Source: an uncultured Clostridia bacterium | GTDB lineage: Bacteria; Bacillota; Clostridia; Christensenellales; Aristaeellaceae | Direction: 5' to 3' | Assembly (NCBI GenBank): GCA_934630975.1 | Contig: CAKTXH010000125.1 | Coordinates: 1-5,684 of the forward strand | Length of the DNA: 5,684 nucleotides | Translations under genes and position numbers: made by a program | Shown here: piece by piece, positions 1 to 4,509 of the stretch | Position numbering within the stretch: the stretch's first letter is position 1 | Layout of the letters: each line of letters opens with the position of its first letter | The notes under the pieces: generated by a model | Seen by the model: the letters and a program-made list of their open reading frames with translations, nothing else | Databases searched by the model: none | What the model was told of the DNA's origin: nothing

Positions 1-56
1 AAGGCAAAGCTCTGCAAAAGCTTCATTCTCCAGTTCGATTCTGGATGGCGCCTCCA
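1..56 (+). tRNA. tRNA-Cys (GCA), 5' end cut off by the window
   Basis: Only the part from the end of the D arm onward is present. The anticodon stem pairs 7-11 (AAGCT) with 19-23 (AGCTT), five of five. The seven-base loop at 12-18 is CTGCAAA, which puts U33 at 13 and anticodon GCA at 14-16, reading Cys codons. The T arm is TCCAG (29-33) with CTGGA (41-45) around the loop TTCGATT. The 3' acceptor strand TGGCGCC is at 46-52, followed by discriminator U at 53 and an encoded CCA at 54-56. U73 is the usual identity base of tRNA-Cys and supports the call. The acceptor 5' strand and most of the D arm lie before base 1, so they cannot be checked. A terminator follows within five bases, so this is the end of its transcript. 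Confidence 0.95.
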
Positions 57-60
57 GATG

Positions 61-94
61 AAGACTCAGACGATTGTTGTCTGGGTCTTTTCTT
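61..94 (+). terminator. Rho-independent terminator of the tRNA-Cys transcript
   Basis: AAGACTCAGAC (61-71) pairs with GTCTGGGTCTT (79-89), 11 pairs with one G-U, around a seven-base loop (72-78). The stem is followed by TTCTT. It starts five bases after the CCA end of the tRNA and fits termination of a tRNA unit on the plus strand. Confidence 0.85.
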
Positions 95-126
95 ATGGAG
101 AATGGCGCGGAGCATCAACCGAAAAG

Positions 127-159
127 AAAAGCGAGGGTTTGATCGACCTTCGCTTTTTT
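127..159 (-). terminator. Probable bidirectional terminator between tRNA-Cys and the ybaK-like gene
   Basis: AAAAGCGAGGGT (127-138) pairs with ACCTTCGCTTTT (146-157), 12 pairs with one G-U, around the loop TTGATCG. On the plus strand the stem runs into six Ts (154-159). On the minus strand it runs into TTTTCTTTTC, the complement of 121-130. It lies 37 bases beyond the stop codon of the leftward gene ending at 196, so its main job is probably to end that transcript. It can also back up the tRNA terminator from the other side. Confidence 0.8.
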
Positions 160-195
160 GTATTCCGTTTTCTCATCAACCCGGGAAGAATTCGG

Positions 196-669
196 TCATC
201 CCTCGATTTCCTTGCAGACGTTTACCCAGCCTTTGACGTTTGCAGCCTGCTCCAGCTCGGGGAGGGTCAGCTTCACGGCGCTGTGGTCGTTGCCTGCCGC
301 GGGGTAGACGGTTTCAAACTGCCGCAAGCTCTCATCCAGATAGACCGTCACATCCTCCGGGATGCCGAAGGGGCAGACGCCGCCCGGCGCGTGGCCGACC
401 AGCCGCTCGACGTCCTCAAAGGGGATCATCTTCGCTTTGGTGTGGAAGGTATCCTTATATTTGCGGTTATCGACCTTCGCCATGCCTTCCGTGAGAATCA
501 GAACGGCGGTATCGCCCTGCAAAAACGACATGGTTTTCGCAATCATGCCGGGCTGAACGCCAAGCGCCTGCGCCGCTTCGGCGACGGTCGCGGTGGAATC
601 GGCCAGCTCGATCACATGATCCAGAAAGCCGCGGGAAGCGAGATATGCTTTTGCTTTTTCGATGGACAT
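196..669 (-). CDS. YbaK/EbsC-family aminoacyl-tRNA deacylase-like protein
   Basis: A 157-residue protein that is essentially one YbaK/prolyl-tRNA synthetase-associated domain, the usual length for free-standing members. Members of this family hydrolyse misacylated tRNAs in trans, for example Cys-tRNA(Pro) by YbaK and Ala-tRNA(Pro) by ProXp, in the cytosol. Seen here: the AKTMSF segment with Lys45 where the family has its conserved catalytic-site lysine; the substrate-loop signature GHAPGGVCPFG at residues 92-102; and the late AGNDHSAVKL strand at about 125-134. The N-terminal helix (SIEKAKAYLASRG) is typical of the clostridial branch. The ATG at 667-669 has a modest purine-rich AGAAAGAAG about nine bases upstream. 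An in-frame ATG at 700-702 is closed by a stop after four codons, so the start is firm. It lies 66 bases downstream of the glycosyltransferase in the same direction and may share its mRNA. The exact misacylated substrate cannot be read from sequence. Confidence 0.9.
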   Translation of the reverse strand: MSIEKAKAYLASRGFLDHVIELADSTATVAEAAQALGVQPGMIAKTMSFLQGDTAVLILTEGMAKVDNRKYKDTFHTKAKMIPFEDVERLVGHAPGGVCPFGIPEDVTVYLDESLRQFETVYPAAGNDHSAVKLTLPELEQAANVKGWVNVCKEIEG

Positions 670-735
670 GGGAAAGACTTCTTTCTATATCAAATTGGAC
701 ATGGCGCGCGATGGGGTTTTCGAATTGGGGCAGGC

Positions 736-1785
736 TCAGTCCCCTTTGCGCATCGCGCACAGGTCGATCATCAGGCGGATGGCGAATTGCTCAAAGGTGG
801 AAAAATAGGCGATTTCCTTAAAAAACTGCCGATGAGTCAGGAAGAAGGCCAGATAGGCGAGCGGCTTTCTTTTTTCGATAAGGCGCAGGCGTTTGGTCTG
901 CAAGGCTTTCCAGCGGTCGCGCTGAATCCGTTCCGCCTCCGCGCAGTCGGTTCGCGCAAAGACGGATTCGTAGGTTTCCATTGGGATGGAAATCAACTCT
1001 TTGCGGCTTGCCGCCGGGTTGCCCTGCAAAAAGGAATACTTAAATGCCAGCGCCAGCTCGTAGGGCCTGCGGATGAAGGGAATATGGCGCTGCGCGTGCT
1101 CGCCCTGCGCCATGCCGATGACGTTGGAACCGTGCAGGCGGTAGAAAAGCAGTTGGTCGGGGCAGTAATACAGCCCGCCGTGCAGCGCGGCCAGCAGGTT
1201 GAGAATCCAGTCGTGCGTCCAGAGCTGATCCAGCCGGATGTATTCCTGCGCCAGTTCGCGGCGCACGGCCATCGCGCAGCCCTGCCCCTGGTTGCGGCCC
1301 AGCATCTCAGAAAGCGAAATCTGGACGGGCGCGGAGGGTGCGCGCAGAACGCGGTCGGAAACCCACAGGTTTTCGGTCGGCGCGGAGGGGGCCAGAAGGT
1401 TTCCATTCGCGTCGATGGTTTTGAAATCCGAAATCAGGGACAGCATGGCGGGGTTGGCTTCAAAATAACGCAGCATGGTTTCCACCTTGCCGGGCGCCCA
1501 GCGGTCATCCTGATCGCAGAGGAAGAGGATCTCGCCGCTGCAAGCCCGGATGGCGCGCAGAAAACTGGCGCGGAAGCCGTGATTTTGCTCGGAGGTCAGC
1601 ACATGCCAGCGGATTTCGGGATGCGCCCGCCGAAACTCGTCGAGGATGCGCAGCGTGCCGTCGGAAGAGCCGTCGTCGCTGACGACAATTTCATCCACGG
1701 GGCGGGTCTGGGTGCAGACGGAGGCAAGCTGTTCGGCGAGAAAGCGCTCGCCGTTATAGGTGCTCATGGCGACGGAGCAGAACAT
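736..1785 (-). CDS. Family 2 glycosyltransferase, rhamnosyltransferase-like
   Basis: A 349-residue cytosolic or membrane-associated enzyme with an N-terminal GT-A fold. Seen in order: the opening strand SVAMSTYNGERFLAEQL (4-20); the nucleotide-binding VSDDGSSDGT (35-44); NHGFRASFLRAI (68-79), matching the 'N-G-N-F' segment of this subgroup; the metal-binding LCDQDDRW (89-96), whose DQDD is the DxD-like motif; the acceptor-side GQGCAMAVRREL (167-178); and the HDW triad (191-193) with Asp192 as the likely catalytic base. These motifs match GT2 enzymes that add rhamnose or similar sugars to cell-surface polysaccharide, but donor and acceptor are not determined. The C-terminal third (about 280-349) is basic and amphipathic, with no clear membrane span. 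The start is secure: AAGGAGGG precedes the ATG at good spacing and an extended -10 lies further upstream. It is first in a leftward pair with the ybaK-like gene and diverges from the GT-C membrane protein, suggesting a shared surface-glycan role. Confidence 0.9.
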   Translation of the reverse strand: MFCSVAMSTYNGERFLAEQLASVCTQTRPVDEIVVSDDGSSDGTLRILDEFRRAHPEIRWHVLTSEQNHGFRASFLRAIRACSGEILFLCDQDDRWAPGKVETMLRYFEANPAMLSLISDFKTIDANGNLLAPSAPTENLWVSDRVLRAPSAPVQISLSEMLGRNQGQGCAMAVRRELAQEYIRLDQLWTHDWILNLLAALHGGLYYCPDQLLFYRLHGSNVIGMAQGEHAQRHIPFIRRPYELALAFKYSFLQGNPAASRKELISIPMETYESVFARTDCAEAERIQRDRWKALQTKRLRLIEKRKPLAYLAFFLTHRQFFKEIAYFSTFEQFAIRLMIDLCAMRKGD

Positions 1786-1790
1786 AATCG

Positions 1791-1798
1791 CCCTCCTT
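1791..1798 (-). promoter_or_regulatory. Strong ribosome binding site of the GT2 gene
   Basis: On the minus strand this reads AAGGAGGG, close to full complementarity with the 16S rRNA 3' end. It lies five to seven bases before the ATG at 1783-1785 and fixes the start codon. Confidence 0.85.
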
Positions 1799-1820
1799 GG
1801 AAAATGCAGGAATAAATCTT

Positions 1821-1849
1821 ATTATAGCACGGATTGCCGCGGGATGCAC
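1821..1849 (-). promoter_or_regulatory. Extended -10 promoter of the GT2 gene
   Basis: On the minus strand the sequence reads TGCTATAAT: a perfect TATAAT (complement of 1821-1826) with the TG of an extended -10 (1828-1829). The hexamer at -35 distance (1844-1849, GTGCAT on the minus strand) is a poor match to TTGACA, which fits an extended -10 promoter or one that needs an activator. The predicted start near 1814 gives a leader of about 30 bases that includes the ribosome binding site. Confidence 0.7.
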
Positions 1850-1863
1850 GAAAAACCCGCGGC
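1836..1863. repeat. Perfect 8-bp inverted repeat spanning the GT2 -35 region
   Basis: GCCGCGGG (1836-1843) is the exact inverse of CCCGCGGC (1856-1863), with 12 bases between. Each arm contains the palindrome CCGCGG (1837-1842 and 1857-1862), and the two copies start exactly 20 bp apart. The element covers the -35 position of the leftward promoter. There is no T-run on either side, so it is not a terminator. An operator for a dimeric regulator is possible; chance in GC-rich DNA is the alternative. Confidence 0.45.
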
Positions 1864-1953
1864 GGAAAACCCTGGATTTTCCGAAAGGATTCGGTTTTTC
1901 GCAGGAAAAGGAAAGGCGTTTGTCGAAGCAAAGGAAACGTTCAGACTGTAGAC

Positions 1954-1987
1954 AAAAAGCTATTCTCCCCCGAAGGGGGAGAATAGC
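1954..1987 (-). terminator. Strong hairpin reading as a minus-strand terminator in the divergent spacer
   Basis: GCTATTCTCCCCC (1959-1971) pairs perfectly, 13 of 13, with GGGGGAGAATAGC (1975-1987) around a three-base GAA. On the minus strand the stem is followed by TTTTTGTC (complement of 1951-1958), a normal U-tract. On the plus strand it is followed by CCTTTCC, which is a poor U-tract. It therefore looks like a leftward terminator, yet no leftward gene lies to its right before the tRNA-Arg at 3834-3910. It may shield the GT2 promoter from antisense read-through, end a small RNA, or be a dispersed palindromic repeat. Confidence 0.6.
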
Positions 1988-2062
1988 CCTTTCCGCAAAT
2001 GAAAGAATAGCTGAATTTCTTGATTTTGCCATTTGAATCAAGTCTGCTTATGTCAACAAGCT

Positions 2063-2099
2063 GAGGTTCGCGGCTTGGCCGTGAACCTCCCCAAAGGAG
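2063..2099 (+). promoter_or_regulatory. Leader hairpin and ribosome binding site of the GT-C gene
   Basis: GAGGTTCGCGGC (2063-2074) pairs with GCCGTGAACCTC (2078-2089), 12 pairs with one G-U, around the loop TTG. Three bases after it starts the ribosome binding site AAAGGAG (2093-2099), seven bases before the ATG at 2107. The end of the 3' arm plus one base (CTCC, 2087-2090) is also complementary to GGAG in that site (2096-2099), so the two pairings exclude each other. The hairpin lacks a T-run and is not a terminator. The Shine-Dalgarno call is firm; a regulatory role for the hairpin is inference. Confidence 0.6.
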
Positions 2100-2106
2100 A
2101 TTCATC

Positions 2107-3687
2107 ATGCAACAGAAAGTCGTTCGAGCTTTGAAAGCGGCGCTGCCGGCGCTCGTCCTGCTGGCGTGTCTGGCGCTGTCCGTCGGCACGTTTGCGGTCT
2201 ATGGTCAGCATAATTTGGATTCGGATATGTCCTCGGAGTTTGTGCTGGCGCAGCTGCTCAACGAAGAGGGCAAGCTGGATTTGACCGATAGCTGGTATTA
2301 TTCCACGGAACTGCGCATCGTCAGCCCCGTGCCGCTCTATCAGCTCGCGCTTAACCTGTTTGACAGCTGGCATGCCGCGCGAACGTTTTCCATCGCCGTG
2401 CTGCTGTGCGGCGTGGCGCTGTCGCTTATCTATCTGGCGCGCGGGCTGGGCGTTTCGATGACGGCTTCGCTGCTGTGCGCGGGCGCGCTGGTGCTGCCCA
2501 TCACGACCTATCAGGCCTTTACGCTGGTCTACGGCGGGTTTTACACGACCTGCGTGATGCTGACGTTTGTGGAAATCGGGCTGGTGCTGCGCATGGATAA
2601 GAAGCGCTGGATCGAGCCGCTGCTGCTTATCGTGCTGGGCGTATACGGCGGCCTGAACGGCGTGCGCATGCCGATGGTCTGCGTGGCGCCGCTGCTGGCG
2701 GCCTGCGTGCTGGCGGTGGTTCCCGATATGCGCCGGTGCGGCAGTTGGAAAGAGATCGTCAGGCTGCCGATGTTCCGTTTCCTGCTGGGCGGCCTGCTGC
2801 TGACGGCCGCGACGCTCATCGGCTACCTGATCAACGTGAACGTATTGGAGAATCTTTACGATTTCAAGCACTACGACGAAACGATACTCAACCCCATCCG
2901 CGAGCGGAGCTTTGTCGATCAGCTTATCGCGCTGACGTCGTTCTTCGGCTATCGCAGCGACGTGCAGCTGATGTCGCTGGAAGGCGTTGTGAGCCTGCTG
3001 GCGCTGTTTCTTCCGCTGCTTGGCGTAGGGGCGATGATCGCGCTGCTGCGGATGAAGCTGAGCGGCCGCGAGCGGATCGTCGCGCTGTATGCGCCCATTG
3101 CGCTGATGATGGGTATGCTGATTAATACGTTGGTTTTGCTGAACGACGAAGCGACAAAGGGTTATTCTGTCAGTTACTACATGCCGGCGGTGCTGCTGCT
3201 CGTCTTTGCGCTCTTCTGGCTGCTGGAACGCTTTGAATGTAAGATGCGCGCGCTGCGCGTTCTGCCGATGCTGGCGATTGTGTGCGCGTTTCTGGCGGGC
3301 AACGCCGTCTACCGCGACCGCAATATGCACACGTACAGCACTGAATTGGAGGATATCGCGAGATACCTGATGCAGGAGGACTGCGTGCAGGGCTATGCTA
3401 CATTCTGGAACGCCAACGTGCTGACGGAAATCACCGACGGCGAGATCGACGTGTACTGCGTGGACAACTGGAACGACAGCGGAGTGCCCATGAACGTATG
3501 GCTTCAGCGCAAAGATCATGAGGACTGGGAGCCTGTGGGCAGCATGTTCGCCATCTTTAAGACGGAGGATTACCAAAACGGCGTGCCCGGCTGCGACGAC
3601 GAGCATATGTTCTATATGTCCGATAACCTGTGCGTCGTCATTTACGACAGCAACGAGGAGTTTTTGGCCGCACGCGGCGCACTGTAA
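2107..3687 (+). CDS. Polytopic membrane protein, GT-C glycosyltransferase-like
   Basis: A 526-residue integral membrane protein. Hydrophobic segments by eye lie near residues 11-32, 92-111, 117-135, 138-163, 170-187, 190-207, 222-243, 291-316, 324-346, 358-374 and 383-400, about 10-11 spans. A soluble C-terminal domain follows at about 402-526. After the first span comes an acidic loop, HNLDSDMSSEF (35-45); GT-C enzymes of the PMT/ArnT type carry their catalytic acidic residues in this first extracytoplasmic loop. GT-C enzymes transfer sugars from lipid-phosphate donors outside the membrane. The tail domain, with YATFWNANVLTEIT (430-443), has the look of the extracytoplasmic domain attached to such proteins in clostridia. 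The start is backed by AAAGGAG seven bases upstream. It diverges from the GT2 gene and has its own terminator. Substrate unknown; an unrelated O-antigen or polymer-membrane protein cannot be excluded. Confidence 0.75.
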   Translation: MQQKVVRALKAALPALVLLACLALSVGTFAVYGQHNLDSDMSSEFVLAQLLNEEGKLDLTDSWYYSTELRIVSPVPLYQLALNLFDSWHAARTFSIAVLLCGVALSLIYLARGLGVSMTASLLCAGALVLPITTYQAFTLVYGGFYTTCVMLTFVEIGLVLRMDKKRWIEPLLLIVLGVYGGLNGVRMPMVCVAPLLAACVLAVVPDMRRCGSWKEIVRLPMFRFLLGGLLLTAATLIGYLINVNVLENLYDFKHYDETILNPIRERSFVDQLIALTSFFGYRSDVQLMSLEGVVSLLALFLPLLGVGAMIALLRMKLSGRERIVALYAPIALMMGMLINTLVLLNDEATKGYSVSYYMPAVLLLVFALFWLLERFECKMRALRVLPMLAIVCAFLAGNAVYRDRNMHTYSTELEDIARYLMQEDCVQGYATFWNANVLTEITDGEIDVYCVDNWNDSGVPMNVWLQRKDHEDWEPVGSMFAIFKTEDYQNGVPGCDDEHMFYMSDNLCVVIYDSNEEFLAARGAL

Positions 3688-3722
3688 GCCGTTTGGATGA
3701 GAGAAAAGAAAACAGAATGAAG

Positions 3723-3770
3723 AAAATCCCGCGCTGCAAACGTGAAAAGACGTTTGTGGGCGGGATTTTT
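3723..3770 (+). terminator. Rho-independent terminator of the GT-C gene
   Basis: AAAATCCCGC (3723-3732) pairs perfectly with GCGGGATTTT (3760-3769). Inside it, CAAACGT (3737-3743) pairs with ACGTTTG (3750-3756) around GAAAAG, leaving a small internal loop. The stem ends in TTTTT (3766-3770). It begins 36 bases after the stop codon. Confidence 0.9.
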
Positions 3771-3790
3771 AATCAGAATCGGAGAAGCAA

Positions 3791-3832
3791 AAAGAAAAAC
3801 CCTCAACGGCGCGAAGCTCGTCAAGGGTTTTT
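3791..3832 (-). terminator. Rho-independent terminator of tRNA-Arg
   Basis: AAAAACCCT (3795-3803) pairs with AGGGTTTTT (3824-3832). Two mismatches follow, then ACG with CGT. On the minus strand the stem ends in TTTTTCTTT (complement of 3791-3799). It starts one base beyond the tRNA 3' end. Confidence 0.85.
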
Positions 3833-3833
3833 A

Positions 3834-3910
3834 TGGTGCACCCAACAGGATTCGAACCTGTGGCCTTTTGATTCGTAGTCAAACGCTCTATCCAGCTGAG
3901 CTATGGGTGC
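3834..3910 (-). tRNA. tRNA-Arg (ACG)
   Basis: A complete 77-base tRNA on the minus strand with encoded CCA (complement of 3834-3836). The acceptor GCACCCA pairs with TGGGTGC seven of seven, with discriminator A. The D arm reads GCTCAGCTGGATAGAGC. The anticodon arm is TTTGA/TCAAA around CTACGAA, giving anticodon ACG, whose A34 is normally deaminated to inosine to read CGU, CGC and CGA. The T arm is ACAGG/CCTGT around TTCGAAT. It is a single-gene unit with its own promoter and terminator and no tRNA neighbours within the window. Confidence 0.98.
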
Positions 3911-3926
3911 GAGTTTTTAATTTTCT

Positions 3927-3945
3927 GTTCCGTGTCGCTCGGAAC
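3927..3945 (-). other. Short hairpin in the tRNA-Arg precursor leader
   Basis: GTTCCG and CGGAAC (3927-3932, 3940-3945) form a perfect 6-bp stem with a seven-base loop, between the predicted transcription start and the mature tRNA 5' end. It may be part of the 5' leader removed by RNase P. Its role is unknown and chance is quite possible. Confidence 0.35.
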
Positions 3946-3952
3946 GAAAACT

Positions 3953-4011
3953 ATTATATCGCGTGGCGCGAAGAATGTCAATACTTTTTTTCAAATTTTT
4001 TTACAGTTTTT
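3953..4011 (-). promoter_or_regulatory. Perfect consensus sigma-A promoter with UP element for tRNA-Arg
   Basis: On the minus strand TTGACA (complement of 3976-3981) and TATAAT (complement of 3953-3958) are both perfect and separated by exactly 17 bases. Just upstream on the minus strand is an A/T-tract block (complement of 3982-4011, with runs of seven A's either side of TTTG) that resembles an UP element bound by the RNA polymerase alpha subunit. The predicted start near 3946 leaves a leader of about 36 bases. This is what a highly expressed stable-RNA gene is expected to have. Confidence 0.92.
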
Positions 4012-4209
4012 GCTTCGGCTGAAAACGAGGGGTTTTCGGGCGGAATTTCGGCGACTTTTGGGGCAGGACGGACTTTTCGAAAATCGGAAAGCATAAACGA
4101 CTTTTTTCTTTGTAAAAACAGGGAAAAACCGTCGAAAACCTGCAAAAGATGCGCGGGACGGATCAGGGCGGAGGAAAAGATAGACATCGGATGTTGCGAA
4201 GCGCCTAAC
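4012..4209. other. Gene-free spacer, no recognised element
   Basis: This stretch, between the tRNA-Arg UP element and the DnaA boxes, has short open frames but none with a credible start, ribosome binding site or coding character. It is rich in short A and T runs (for example around 4081-4115) mixed with G-rich patches. The only symmetry noted is the 10-bp palindrome TTTTCGAAAA at 4075-4084. I see no promoter or terminator here that I would defend. Confidence 0.5.
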
Positions 4210-4376
4210 TGTGGATAACAGAAATTATCCACAATAAAGCGTTCAAAACGCGGATTTGCCTGTGGATAACTGTGGATAACTCAGTGGAAAACCCGTTTTT
4301 CCAGCGATTTCTACAAAAACCGCTGTGGATAAAAACGGGGATAACTGTGGGGGAAATGTGGGCAAACGGGGGATAA
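4210..4376. promoter_or_regulatory. Cluster of DnaA boxes: candidate origin element or DnaA regulatory locus
   Basis: Five perfect copies of the 9-mer DnaA box TTATCCACA (or its complement TGTGGATAA) lie within 123 bp. Four read TGTGGATAA on the plus strand, at 4210-4218, 4261-4269, 4271-4279 and 4324-4332. One reads TTATCCACA at 4225-4233, facing the first across six bases. The pair at 4261-4280 is an exact tandem duplication of the decamer TGTGGATAAC. Weaker copies are CGGGGATAA (4336-4344), TGTGGGGGA (4346-4354) and GGGGGATAA (4368-4376). A GC-rich stretch (about 4376-4387) and then an A/T-rich tract (about 4388-4440) follow on the right. DnaA initiates replication and also acts as a transcription factor. 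No dnaA, dnaN or rpmH is in view, so origin versus titration or regulatory site is undecided. DnaA binding is well supported; the role is not. Confidence 0.85.
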
Positions 4377-4389
4377 CCGGCGGGGCGAT

Positions 4390-4418
4390 TCGACAAATTG
4401 GTTGCAAAAAAATAAAAT
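4390..4418 (+). promoter_or_regulatory. Probable sigma-A promoter of the cwlD-type gene
   Basis: TCGACA (4390-4395, five of six to TTGACA) and TAAAAT (4413-4418, five of six to TATAAT) are separated by exactly 17 bases. A start near 4425 gives a leader of about 85 bases. The nearest DnaA-like 9-mer ends 13 bases upstream of the -35. B. subtilis cwlD is transcribed by sporulation sigma factors; I did not see a convincing sporulation-type promoter here, but cannot exclude one. Confidence 0.6.
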
Positions 4419-4509
4419 TGGGCAAAACCATAAACTTTATGGCGCGGACAGGTCATCATTTGGGCGAAGCCGTCATAGTTGTGGCTCGGGAAAAGAGAGG
4501 GGGGCGGCC

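Noticed and set aside
1..160. tRNA-Cys 3' end as an integration (att) site
   Set aside because: No second copy of the tRNA end, integrase or cargo genes are seen; the flanking DNA is a normal terminator and housekeeping-type genes.
58..1815. A 585-codon open frame on the plus strand
   Set aside because: It lies antisense across the ybaK-like and GT2 genes, both with clear family motifs. It has no ribosome binding site, begins inside the tRNA-Cys terminator, and shows the low-complexity His/Gly/Arg-rich character of a GC-rich antisense frame.
1754..2041. A 95-codon minus-strand frame in the divergent spacer
   Set aside because: It runs through the terminator-like hairpin, the GT2 promoter and the GT2 start, and no ribosome binding site or motif supports it.
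2053..3606. A 517-codon open frame on the minus strand
   Set aside because: It is antisense to the membrane protein, which has a good ribosome binding site, membrane spans and terminator. The frame's product is His/Gln/Arg-rich without recognisable motifs.
3742..4218. A 158-codon plus-strand frame
   Set aside because: It crosses two terminators, the antisense of tRNA-Arg and the tRNA promoter, and its start lies inside a terminator stem.
4261..4280. Start of a CRISPR-like or satellite repeat
   Set aside because: The two tandem decamers are DnaA boxes. There are no regularly spaced repeats with unique spacers anywhere in the window.
4402..4509. N-terminal extension of the amidase from an upstream in-frame ATG
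   Set aside because: The ATG falls between the likely -35 and -10 boxes, has no ribosome binding site, and would bury the signal/anchor segment behind 36 polar residues.
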